NCBI RefSeq assembly: GCF_000787575.1
Contig: NW_012236531.1
Location: forward strand, 1,077,396 to 1,141,395
Reading direction: 5' to 3'
Length of the DNA stretch: 64,000 nucleotides
Source of the DNA: Acytostelium subglobosum LB1
Lineage: Eukaryota; Evosea; Eumycetozoa; Acytosteliales; Acytosteliaceae
Position numbers and translations under genes: made by a program. The notes beneath the pieces were generated by a model. It worked only from the letters and a program-made list of their open reading frames with translations, was not told where the DNA came from and did not search any database. This document shows, piece by piece, positions 1 to 8,873 of the stretch; position 1 is the stretch's first letter; each line of letters starts with the position of its first letter.

Positions 1-777
1 CTTTGGTCGATGTGCACAGGAGAGTGAATTCTAGTTGTTCGCGAATGGACTGCGTGGCAATCTTGTCAATCTCCTTTGAGAGGAATCCGAATATCTGCTG
101 TTTGAATCGCTTGTCCACCTTGACAATGGCCTCGTAGACGTACTTTGATGAGCACGTCTCCTTGTCAAACTTCTTATATATCAACTCTAGAATCTCCAAC
201 AGACTGAAGACGACATGGAAGTAGTCCAAATCCTTGGCCATTGATATATTGAATATCTTTAGGAATTCGTATACTACAGTATTGCCAATCTTTGTAATCT
301 TTGATTTGATATGTTCATTCTCGCTCACTGTCGTGTAGACTGGTTGCTTCTTTGACAGCAACACCTTGACGCCCTGCATTGCCGAGCCCATCTCATAATG
401 ATAATCATACTCCTCCATCAACTGTACCAATGCTCTAACCAATGCAGGTCCTTTCTCTGTTGACAACAATGGTGCAAGACTCAATCCAAGACTGAACCAA
501 GGTAGCAACCTGATAATAAAAGGGATAATTAATCATTCAATCACATCACTTCATTGAATCATTGAACCTACCTCTTTTGTATTTCAACTGATCTCTCAAA
601 GTCTAGCCTTTGGATGGTTGCTACGTTCATCCAATGTAATGCACTTTGGTTGGGATAGTAAGCAGCTTCATGTATTCTTCTTATATAATCTATTGAAGTA
701 GTCCTCCTCTCTACTATATGTACAATTGACTTCTTCCTCTCCAACGTCTCCTCCATCTTTGTTACTACAGCGTCCAT
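1..777 (-). CDS. Unrecognised helical protein, 5' part (two exons, runs off left edge)
   Basis: The start codon is at 777. Exon 1 is 572-777 and exon 2 is 1-509, joined by a 62-nt GT-AG intron in matching phase (AG|G gives Arg). The visible part is about 238 residues. It begins MDAVVTKMEETLERKKS and is predicted by eye to be almost entirely alpha-helical, with many Leu/Ile/Lys/Glu and no obvious membrane segment or catalytic motif. It resembles the helical-bundle style of tethering or scaffold proteins, but I cannot assign a family. The 3' end lies outside the window. The first ATG was chosen because coding sense stops there and the upstream sequence is AT-rich non-coding. Confidence 0.75.
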
Positions 778-1395
778 GGTTTGCTTATCGTTTGATGTTC
801 TTGGTCCTCAACAACAATATATATAAATAATGCTACCAAGAATTTATTGATTGAACAAGTAGGTAAGAGGATGACTGAATGAGTGAGTGAGAGTGAATGA
901 GTGAGTGTTTGTGTTTGTTGTTATAACAAGAGAGATGCGTGTGAATGTGTGTGTTTCGTTTATTCAGATCATCATCTGCCAATTTGAGATCACTCTCTGC
1001 ATTGACCTTTCACAATTCAATGATTTATCTTCATCTACTCATTCAACATCATACATATATATAAATATAACATAGTTGTTGTAATGTAAGTCTAATACTT
1101 ACTTTAGTTATAAAGTGTGAAGTTTGCAGCACAGGTGCTAATCAAAGTCTGAAAACAAGTTGTTGTCAACAACCAATCATTCTAGAAAGTAGTAGCGATG
1201 GTTTGTGACCTCAACTGCCAATTTCCACACGATCGTCCATCTTTTATTACGATAATTCATTCAATCAATCATCATCTTTCAACTTGTTATTCTTGTTTAG
1301 TTTAGATTAGATTGATATATTAATATAACTTGTAAATCATATATATAAATAGTACTATTACATTATTTAGTTAGTTAAGTTTATAAAGAGAAGAC
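778..1395. promoter_or_regulatory. Divergent intergenic spacer with AT-rich promoter sequence
   Basis: This stretch of about 620 bases separates two divergently transcribed genes. It holds T-rich and A-rich runs, short tATAtATA tracts near 1060 and 1340, and GAGTGAATGAGTGAGTG-like simple repeats near 880-910. I see no reading frame with coding character. It probably carries the promoters of both neighbours, but no specific element can be defined. Confidence 0.5.
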
Positions 1396-2823
1396 ATGTA
1401 CAAGAAAATGGATGAGAAACAAGAAGATGATGGAGCATCATTGATACCAAAGACACCTTCTCCAACAAGTGCCAAAGCAAAGCCAAACAATGACTCGACT
1501 ACTGCTGCTGGTGGAGGTGGTACTGGATACCGCAAGACAAGTGATAACTTATCAAAGAACTCAAATTCATTCTTCTCTGACCTGAGGAGTACTGTTCAGA
1601 TATCAGACGCACCGGCACAGCAACAAACAGGTCCTGATGGTCAGATCATACCTGCCACGGCAGCAGCACCAGCCAATGAACCGGCCAAGCCAAAGACATT
1701 CATCGATGGCACACTGCGAGGCCTGGCATCCATTGGAACCGGCATCGTCTCTGGTGTCGCTGGCATTGTACAACAACCATATAAAGGTGCCAAGAAGGAT
1801 GGTGTCGCCGGCTTTGCCAAAGGTGTCGTCAAGGGTGTCGGCGGTGTCGTACTCCTGCCCGTTGTCGGTGTCATGGAGTTCGTCTCACTCACATCCCAGG
1901 GCATCATGAACACGCCACTCACTGTGATCGATGCAATGAAGAGTAAGTTGCCTTGCCGTGACTTCATTTGACTGTCATGGTACTAACATGGATGATCATC
2001 ATCAATCAAATAGATGCGCCAAAGGATGATACATTACAACAAGTTACAGCTATCGAAGACCCATTGTTCTTTGGAATCAACATCACAGAGTCAATCGAGC
2101 GTGCACAAGACAAAGGCGTACCTCACCTCATCAGGATAGGACTGGACTTCCTCACACCCAGTAAGTCAAACACATGTTTGATTGGTCATGGCCTGCTTAG
2201 GTACCACCATACTGATCCGACCAACTACCTCGACAACAACAGGAGTGAATCATGAAGGACTATTCAGATTGAGTGGATCAAAGCTTGAGATTGATAAGAT
2301 GCAGGTGTCATTTGATAAGGGCGAGATAACTGGAGTGGATAAGATTGATAAGTTCAAGGTCAATGAGATGGCTGGCGTATTCAAGGCTTACTTCAGATTC
2401 ATGCCAGACTCAATCTTCCCAGCAGAGTGCATCAGCAAGTTGGTGGAGATACAACAGCGATCAATGGACCCCTTGGAGAAAGTATTGGCAATCAAGACTG
2501 TCATCATCCAGATGGATGATCCACACTACAGTGTCATATATCTATGCGTTGAGTTGCTGACCAAGATATGTCAGAACTCCAAGGAGTCCCTAATGACTCC
2601 AAGTAATCTGGTATGGATGGATCAATCAATCAATCAATCACATGCTCATTCACTTACTCATTTAATCATTCATTCATTCATTCAAATCATCCAGTCAATC
2701 ATATTTGGACCAGCCTGGTTTAGACCAAGCCAGGACTTCCAGGAAGTTGCCAATTGTAATACTATTGTCTTTAACCTCATTTCATTCTTCCCTCAGATCT
2801 TTACAAGAGTAAGTGCAGTCTGA
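1396..2823 (+). CDS. RhoGAP protein with a VPS13-type C-terminal motif at its N-terminal side
   Basis: Exons are 1396-1942, 2014-2160, 2243-2610 and 2695-2823, all with GT-AG borders and continuous phase, giving about 396 residues. Residues 1-95 are low complexity. Residues about 100-180 contain the Gly-rich amphipathic repeat GVAGIVQQPYKGAKKDG followed by GFAKGVVKGVGGVV, which matches the C-terminal membrane-binding motif of VPS13/ATG2-type lipid-transfer proteins. A RhoGAP domain follows, with FGINITESIERAQDKGVP, the arginine finger in GLFRLSG, and the family motif MTPSNL...IIFGP formed across the last intron. The expected role is to stimulate GTP hydrolysis on Rac-type GTPases at a membrane. 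The last intron (84 nt) is in frame, so intron retention would still be translatable. The C-terminus stops soon after the RhoGAP domain. The domain calls are firm; the substrate GTPase is not known. Confidence 0.85.
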
Positions 2824-2941
2824 CTGACCCGTTTGTCAGACAACCTCTAACTCATGTATACTTTATTAACTCCATACTTCCATAACAATTATAATAGGCT
2901 CCAAGTACTGTTCTTTAACTAAACTTTACAATTTTATTGAA

Positions 2942-3120
2942 CTAATCATCCATCTCTTCCTCACTTGGTGTCAGTGTTGTCTTCAATCTCTTTCTTCTTC
3001 TTGTCAAAGGAACTAGTTCCTTAAGCCATTTGAGTTGTTGATGTTGTTCGTTACAGGTGGCTGTCCCGCTCTTGACACTCTTGACTTCCGGATCATCATC
3101 ATCAAAATTATAATTACCTT
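2942..3120 (-). pseudogene. Stranded 3' end of an unrecognised gene
   Basis: Read on the minus strand, this stretch encodes about 58 residues of good coding character: an acidic patch (NFDDDDPEVKS), a short helix (QLKWLKELVPL), a basic patch (TRRRKRLK) and an acidic end EEEMDD before a stop at 2942-2944. A possible 3' splice site (TAAG) lies just upstream of the first codon shown. Beyond it the sequence becomes very AT-rich and I find no upstream exon before the transposon-bearing stretch. It is either the last exon of a gene with a long, disturbed intron or a remnant left after rearrangement. Confidence 0.45.
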
Positions 3121-3581
3121 ACTAATCTGGTACCATATGAATTAAATTAATAAAAATATAAATAAAATACTGTACCTAATGGTGACCCCTTTAATATTTC
3201 TATTTTATTTGAATCTAATTATCTATAAATATTTAAATAATGTTCATTAATATTCTTATGTCTTTGTATTATTGTTTAAACAATATTGGATTCATATTTG
3301 ACTCAAAGAGTAAGATTACAAATACCATTACTCTTTTAATGATCAAATACTTAAAATATTATACTAATTGTTGACAAAGACCATCACATTAGAGGCCTTA
3401 TTCATGTCTGAACTTAAAGAGAAAATTAAGGACCTTGAACTATCAAATGATCAATTGAGATAAATTACCAATGCAATGCTTCGACTTGGTGAGAATTTTA
3501 TTATTATATTGAAATGGGATTATAAAGCTTTGGAGATGAGAGTNGAACTCTTCCGATCCTAACCTTTCATCAGTACCAGTA
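3121..3581. other. AT-rich disturbed stretch with an ambiguous base
   Basis: This part is much more AT-rich than the rest of the window and has no long reading frame. A 19-codon frame at about 3404 (MSELKEKIKDLELSNDQLR) has coiled-coil character but ends at once. There is an N at 3544, immediately followed by sequence resembling the end of an Illumina adapter. It may be a decayed insertion or a poorly assembled join. Confidence 0.4.
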
Positions 3582-3857
3582 ATGATTGACTACCTTTCAA
3601 AGATATATTCAATTGGTCCAAACCATGTTTATGATCAAACCAACTTCCATTTCGAATCCATTCCCGATTTGTTTGATCATAACAACCTTTTGAAAGATAT
3701 ACCATGGTGCGGCAAATACTCAAACGTACCCAAACTTGCCAGAGTCTTGTTCATTGAAAAGTCAGAGACTGACAAACCTCTGACTTGTGAGTATACTGAT
3801 CATCCATTCTACTGGACACATTTACCTTGTTCATTTAATCTTATAAATAATCAATAA
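3582..3857 (+). CDS. Possible gene fragment, 91 codons, unknown
   Basis: An open frame of 91 codons whose composition is plausible for coding sequence (HFESIPDLFDHNNLL, LLKDIPWCGKYSNVPKLA, HPFYWTHLPC) but matching no family I know. The preceding bases TACCAG could also be a 3' splice site, which would make this an internal or last exon. It sits between an ambiguous base and an assembly gap, so its integrity is doubtful. Confidence 0.3.
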   Translation: MIDYLSKIYSIGPNHVYDQTNFHFESIPDLFDHNNLLKDIPWCGKYSNVPKLARVLFIEKSETDKPLTCEYTDHPFYWTHLPCSFNLINNQ

Positions 3858-4209
3858 TTATTTGATGGAATTAGTTAGTGACCATAGAGAGATAGAGAGT
3901 TTTAATGGAATGATTCCAAAAACTTATAAATAGATTTGATTGATAAACAACTTGATCGATATTGTCCTCCTGATTCAAGTTCGTGACAAAGTTTTGAATT
4001 TTGAATTATGAAGTTTGAAAGTTCACTTTTGGATTGGTGGAATGGAATGAATTGATAATAAATTAATAAATAATATTTGAATAAATTCATATTGCCATGA
4101 ATCCACATTTAACTATTTATTTATCATTTTTCTTTTTATCGCCAGGGTGGAGACAGTGCCGGTAAATATTCCTGGTGTACTCCAATGTTATTTGCTGGAA
4201 CGCTTCAAT
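3858..4209. other. Non-coding spacer before an assembly gap
   Basis: AT-rich sequence with no supported gene. The GC content rises near 4145-4209, just before the run of N, suggesting the gap interrupts a different kind of sequence, perhaps the transposon. Confidence 0.4.
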
Positions 4210-4309
4210 NNNNNNNNNNNNNNNNNNNNNNNNNNNNNNNNNNNNNNNNNNNNNNNNNNNNNNNNNNNNNNNNNNNNNNNNNNNNNNNNNNNNNNNNNNN
4301 NNNNNNNNN
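4210..4309. other. Assembly gap (100 N)
   Basis: A run of 100 undetermined bases, the usual placeholder for a gap of unknown size. It lies directly beside a transposase fragment, as expected where repeated copies of an element prevent assembly. Confidence 0.99.
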
Positions 4310-4812
4310 CACTTAACTCAATGATACATACTTCTACTTTGGAATGATACTTCATCTGCAAACACCAGATCCTTGAAGTCAACCAATCTCATAAATGCCA
4401 AGAACTCGAGGTAGTAATGCATGTTGTCCTCCCTGTACTTGTGAATTTGTTTGACTTCTGGTCGTTTCCAAGACCAACGCCAACTTCTGAATATCCTCTC
4501 AATGTGATCATTGGTGATACCATCAAGAGCTGGATTCAGCTTCACAAGTTCACGTCGTATATCCGATATATTGTACTGAGGGTTCTCGACAATGATTGCC
4601 CATACTGTCAACTCGAGAAACAATTGTCCATCCTTTCCAAACTTGCTGTGTCTGTATCCTCCATGACCTAGAGGGTGGAAGGTCGGATCAGATAGTTTTG
4701 TTAAATAGTAATTCACATCAATACCTGTAAGTCGTCTGATCCTGTTCTTGGTGAAATCGCTTTCAAAATAGAGTTTGAGTGCACTTTCTATTCGTTTATC
4801 TTTATCTGTCAT
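4310..4812 (-). mobile_element. Tc1/mariner-IS630-like transposase, N-terminal half, truncated
   Basis: The frame starts at 4812 (MTDKDKRIESALKLYFES) and encodes 164 residues. A helix-turn-helix region with basic residues (KNRIRRLTGID) comes first, then a second helical DNA-binding segment (ISDIRRELVKLNPALDG), and then FADEVSFQSRS, which carries the first Asp of the DDE catalytic triad in the usual D-E-x-x-F context of DDE_3 transposases. The frame ends at a TGA eight codons after the motif, just before the assembly gap, so the remaining catalytic domain is missing. This is a relic of a cut-and-paste DNA transposon; I cannot see terminal inverted repeats. Confidence 0.75.
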
Positions 4813-4875
4813 ATCTTACACCTGTTAATGAATGAATGAATGATCGCCCAAAGTCTAACTGACTTCCCAAACAAA

Positions 4876-4995
4876 TAATAAAAAAGGTACCTTTTGGTTT
4901 GTGGGGGTACTTAGGCAAAAAGATTAGCTTGGCACCAACTGACTCCACTGTCTGATACAGCTCGTGGAGATATGCGCCACCATGAATTGATCAAA
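4876..4995 (-). mobile_element. Second transposase fragment (middle of the DDE domain)
   Basis: On the minus strand one frame reads IHGGAYLHELYQTVESVGAK then LIFLPKYPHKPKG. This fits the segment of Tc1/mariner-IS630 transposases between the second catalytic Asp and the LPxYSPxxNP motif, with the Ser-Pro changed to His-Lys. It lies 5' of the N-terminal fragment at 4310-4812, so the order is reversed relative to one intact gene. It must come from a second copy or from a rearrangement. Confidence 0.55.
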
Positions 4996-5105
4996 ACTAA
5001 CGACACCCTATTCATCATTCCTACCCGACAGTTTTACAAGGTCTATCACTACTAATATATTATATATAAATATTAAAGAGATAAATAAGATATTGGAACA
5101 ACAAG

Positions 5106-6740
5106 ATGATGAAAGGATTATCACTTATTGACAAACTACTACCAGTTTGGATACTTTTATTCATGGTGGCAGGTATCCTTATTGGATATTATGTGCCAGC
5201 GGTTGAGGAAGCATTCTCCAAGTCTACATTGGCAAGTGTATCCTTACCGATAGCAGTCGGACTGCTACTCATGATGTATCCAGTGTTCTGTCGTATCCAA
5301 TACGAGAAATTGATGCGACAGGTCTTGTTCAAGGATCGCAAGTTCATGTTGCATCAGGTGGGCGTGTCGCTCTTGGTCAACTGGTTGATCGCGCCCTTGA
5401 TAATGGTAGCCATCGCATGGGCTACCTTGCCCGATCTCATGCACTATCGTAGTGGTGTCATCCTCGTTGGAGTGGCGCGCTGCATTGCAATGGTGCTCAT
5501 CTGGAACCGTCTCGCACATGGCAACGAAGAGTTCTGTGCACTGATCGTGGCCGTCAACTCCATCCTTCAGATGCTACTCTACGGCCCACTCAGCTACTTC
5601 TATGTGATCATACTGGGTCGTGGTGACAACCTGGATATCAATATGTGGACGGTAGTTCGCAGCGTGCTCATTTACATGGGCATCCCCCTGGCAGCCGGCT
5701 TCCTCACACGTCTCGCCCTCAAGCGCTATTCATGGTACGAGAAGTACTACCTGCCAATCGTTGGTCGCATGTCCCTGTTGGCACTGCTCTACGTCATCAT
5801 TGTGATGTTCGCGTTCCAAGGCCGACAGATCATCGAGAACATTGGCGAGGTGGTCCGAACTTCCGTACCCCTACTCATCTACTTCATGGTCATGTTCACC
5901 TCGCTCTTTGTATACTGCTACAAGACTGGTGTGCCCTACGATATTGCGGTTCCACAGTCCTTCACCGCCGCATCCAACAACTTTGAGCTAGCCATCGCCG
6001 TCGCAGTCAGCACCTACGGCATCCAGTCCAAGGAGGCATTGGCTGCCACTATCGGACCTTTGATTGAGGTGCCAGTGCTCGTGGCCTTGGTCTACGTGTC
6101 ATTGTTCATTGGCAAGAGGTGGTTCAATCTCGAGTCCAAGTCATCGACCACAGACAATGGCAATCAAATGGAGGCTACCAATCAACTCAAGTCAGAGACC
6201 GAGGAAGTCGTCGAAGAGCAAGATGGTGCCAAGCAAAAGAACAAGTGTTGCGCTGATGGCCAAGATTGCTCTGTAATCACACCTCAGTGTCTCCCCAAGG
6301 AGCAACAAGAGACAGACCCACAAGAGTGTGCCAAGGAGACAAAGAAGAAGACAGTGATCTTTGCCTGCGTGCACAATGCAGGACGATCACAGATGGCCGC
6401 CACATTCTTCAACATCCACAATCGCCATTCCAGTATGGCTGGACTGTCAGCCGGTACTAATCCAGCGGATCACGTACATCCTGTGGTCATGTCCACCATG
6501 TCTGAACGTGGAATTGACCTCTCAACCAATGTGCCACAGAAGTTGACCAGAGAGCTTGCATCACAAGCCTGTATGATTGTCACAATGGGCTGTGGCGAGC
6601 AATGTCCCTATGTTCCAGGCGTCAAGATTGTCGATTGGGGCATTGAAGATCCAAAGAACAAGCCAGAGGATCAAGTCAGATTGATTCGCGATGACATCGA
6701 GCAACGCATCAAGGAGTTCGTCCAGAATGAGTGCTGTTGA
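5106..6740 (+). CDS. Arsenite efflux permease fused to arsenate reductase (Acr3-ArsC)
   Basis: A single intronless frame of 544 codons. Residues 1-340 form an Acr3-type arsenite permease with about ten membrane segments, including the conserved Cys126 in GVARCIAMVLIWN and Glu321 in ATIGPLIEVPVLV, the two residues known to matter in Acr3. A polar linker of about 75 residues follows, with a Cys cluster (KCCADGQDC, Cys395). Residues about 415-544 are a low-molecular-weight-phosphatase-fold ArsC with the catalytic loop CVHNAGRS (Cys421, CX5R) and further Cys at 496 and 500 in VTMGCGEQCPYVPG, a form I associate with actinobacterial ArsC. The protein ends in ECC. The expected action is reduction of arsenate to arsenite in the cytosol and direct export by the same polypeptide. 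The second ATG (MK) could also serve as start. Horizontal transfer from bacteria is plausible but unproven. Confidence 0.93.
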   Translation: MMKGLSLIDKLLPVWILLFMVAGILIGYYVPAVEEAFSKSTLASVSLPIAVGLLLMMYPVFCRIQYEKLMRQVLFKDRKFMLHQVGVSLLVNWLIAPLIMVAIAWATLPDLMHYRSGVILVGVARCIAMVLIWNRLAHGNEEFCALIVAVNSILQMLLYGPLSYFYVIILGRGDNLDINMWTVVRSVLIYMGIPLAAGFLTRLALKRYSWYEKYYLPIVGRMSLLALLYVIIVMFAFQGRQIIENIGEVVRTSVPLLIYFMVMFTSLFVYCYKTGVPYDIAVPQSFTAASNNFELAIAVAVSTYGIQSKEALAATIGPLIEVPVLVALVYVSLFIGKRWFNLESKSSTTDNGNQMEATNQLKSETEEVVEEQDGAKQKNKCCADGQDCSVITPQCLPKEQQETDPQECAKETKKKTVIFACVHNAGRSQMAATFFNIHNRHSSMAGLSAGTNPADHVHPVVMSTMSERGIDLSTNVPQKLTRELASQACMIVTMGCGEQCPYVPGVKIVDWGIEDPKNKPEDQVRLIRDDIEQRIKEFVQNECC

Positions 6741-6759
6741 ACTCACAATTAAACAACAT

Positions 6760-6808
6760 ATAACCATGCTGTGATGTGACAATCCATGACACAGTCGAGC
6801 ATGGTTAT
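6760..6808. terminator. Inverted repeat in the convergent 3' spacer
   Basis: ATAACCATGCT at 6760-6770 is an exact inverted repeat of AGCATGGTTAT at 6798-6808, and CTGTG/CACAG extends the stem across a small bulge. It lies 20 bases after the Acr3-ArsC stop and between convergent genes, so it could fold in either transcript. Its role as a 3'-end or stability element is inference. Confidence 0.5.
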
Positions 6809-7115
6809 ATCAACATCCTTCCCTTCCAACCCTTTAACCTCCAATGGAAGCCACTCCATTGACACTTGAACCTTGATCAATCACTATTATATATTAAGTA
6901 TCAATCCTTGAAGGTTTATATAGTATCCAGGCGGGTTGAGACCTGGTTCAATCAATCAGTCAATCGATCGTACGACACGCTACTGTGATGTTTGTCAGCT
7001 CGGTTATCCATATCTAATGTGAGAATGGATGGACGAGGTCGCAATTAGTCAACGTTCATGTTCCAATTAGTGATGGTTTGGAGAAAAGGAGAGAGAGAGA
7101 GAGGAGATATGGATA

Positions 7116-8873
7116 TTAGGGTCGATCGAATGACTTCTCCTCGAAATCGGGCGCCTGTATACCTAGGTTGACTTGCTCAATCTCGCCACGGACATAGCTA
7201 AAGGCAAAGGTCATTATTGCTATGATGAGGTAGCCAGCCGCCCATTGGTAGGGCAGTGTTGAGCCACTCTGCCACGGCACGTAAACCTCGCCATTGGGAT
7301 TGACACTGTGGATGATGCCAAAGAATGTGAGCACGGCCGTGATGCCCAGGAAGAGCGCAGCCTGCTTTAGCTTGTTATCAAGTACATAGGCCAGCGATGT
7401 GCCCCAGAACAGACTGGTGCAGATGAAGCCGTGCGCCAGCACCACGATCACACCGATCGTTTGAACTGATGCCTCGGATATGTTGAAGGTCTTCTCGACC
7501 AATACTGGGTCGGTGACGGCGAATGAAAGTACGGGCGATACTTGTGAGAGGATGATGTTTACAAACTGGAAGAGTGCTGGGAAGAAGGCAAAGATGATGG
7601 CTGGCGCATGATGTTGTTTGATGCCATTGGGAGTCGGTGGATGGAATGTGGCCGAACAGATCTCAAAGGCAATGAAGATGAAGATTGGGATGATGGCAGG
7701 CTTTGGCAGAATGTTGGTGAGGAATGAGATGTAGCCCAAGAAGCCGCCCAGGCCGATGAGCAGGCCGGTGATCATCGAGTAGCCAGACCTGGCCTTGAAC
7801 TTTTGTTGGAAGACCGAGTGTCCAATGTATGGTGTTGTCTGAGTGGTCGAGCCAAAGAAACTCGAGATGATAGTGCACACGGCGTCGAGGAACAGAACAA
7901 CGCGAGTGTTGTACTCGTTACCGACTGAGACAGCGGCGTCCGTCACTGTGAGGCCTCCAATGTTGACCAGAATGGCGTAGGGCAGCGCGATGGAGATGTT
8001 CTGTTTGATAGCCGTGACAAAGCTGGAGAAGATGTCGGCGGGATGTGGGTAACTCAATAGGTAGTTGGACAGCACGCCGGTGGGCATTGGCACCACCGAT
8101 ATCTTGGCGGCCGCCATGATGTAGTACACTGTCGAGCCGATCACAGCGCTGACCAGCACACCTGACAGATTGAATGGCAGGTTGATGTTGATGATCTGGT
8201 GCTCCTGGTTGACGCGCTGCAACAATATCAGGAATATGAGCCATAGAGAGATCCAGCCAGCCACAGGCTCGACGAGGATCGTTAGAAGCTCGTTAAGTCC
8301 AAGAAGCGATAGACCAATGCCAGCCAACGCGGCCGACTTGCCCACGGGATGGAAGTAGCGCTGAGCGAAACTGACAACGGTCAGCAGAAGCTTGAACATG
8401 CCAATCAGGAAGACTGTGGTGCAGCCGACGAGCCACGCGTCGATTGTGGCGTCGTAGTCTGAGCGGCCGGCCGCCTTGGACTTGACAAAGGCGGGACCGA
8501 CCACAAGCAGCTGCAGGCCGATCGTGGACGGCGCGTCCAGGCCCATTGGAATGGCTGTGTATAGTACGCGGTCCTCCACGTTCTTGTGATCCAGGTAGAT
8601 GGCATAGAGTGACAGTGAGATGCTGCCCAGCATGACGCCCAGTGCTGGGCCGGGTATGAAGAAGAGTGCCACAGTTTCCGATGGCATGCCAAAGTTGTAC
8701 ACGAGAATGGCGTACATTGACGCGATGTTTGCCAAGTTATCCAGCAGCACTGAGAACATTGCATTGATATCGCCAGATGTTGGCATCAGCTGGTTCTTGA
8801 GTGTGTCTGACCATGTCTTTGTTGGACGGTCGATCAAACCTATGTCCGAAGACTTCATTCGTTGATACATCAT
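7116..8873 (-). CDS. NCS2-type (xanthine/uracil/ascorbate family) permease
   Basis: A single intronless frame of 585 residues with at least ten hydrophobic segments. Family traits include LDNLANIASMYAILVYNFGM near the first segment, IPMGLDAPSTIGLQLLVVGP, and the polar re-entrant segment FFGSTTQTTPYIGHSVFQQK, followed by SGYSMITGLLIGLGGFLGYI. The cytosolic ends are short and polar (NLGIQAPDFEEKSFDRP at the C-terminus). It probably imports a purine, pyrimidine or related acid across the plasma or vacuolar membrane; the substrate cannot be read from sequence. MMYQRMKSS gives three possible starts and the most upstream ATG is used. It converges with the arsenic-resistance gene about 375 bases away. 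Confidence 0.85.
   Translation of the reverse strand: MMYQRMKSSDIGLIDRPTKTWSDTLKNQLMPTSGDINAMFSVLLDNLANIASMYAILVYNFGMPSETVALFFIPGPALGVMLGSISLSLYAIYLDHKNVEDRVLYTAIPMGLDAPSTIGLQLLVVGPAFVKSKAAGRSDYDATIDAWLVGCTTVFLIGMFKLLLTVVSFAQRYFHPVGKSAALAGIGLSLLGLNELLTILVEPVAGWISLWLIFLILLQRVNQEHQIININLPFNLSGVLVSAVIGSTVYYIMAAAKISVVPMPTGVLSNYLLSYPHPADIFSSFVTAIKQNISIALPYAILVNIGGLTVTDAAVSVGNEYNTRVVLFLDAVCTIISSFFGSTTQTTPYIGHSVFQQKFKARSGYSMITGLLIGLGGFLGYISFLTNILPKPAIIPIFIFIAFEICSATFHPPTPNGIKQHHAPAIIFAFFPALFQFVNIILSQVSPVLSFAVTDPVLVEKTFNISEASVQTIGVIVVLAHGFICTSLFWGTSLAYVLDNKLKQAALFLGITAVLTFFGIIHSVNPNGEVYVPWQSGSTLPYQWAAGYLIIAIMTFAFSYVRGEIEQVNLGIQAPDFEEKSFDRP

Noticed and set aside
6760-6808. Reading the inverted repeat as terminal repeats of a tiny mobile element
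   Set aside because: Only 27 bases separate the arms, no target duplication is seen and the position suits a 3' UTR hairpin better.
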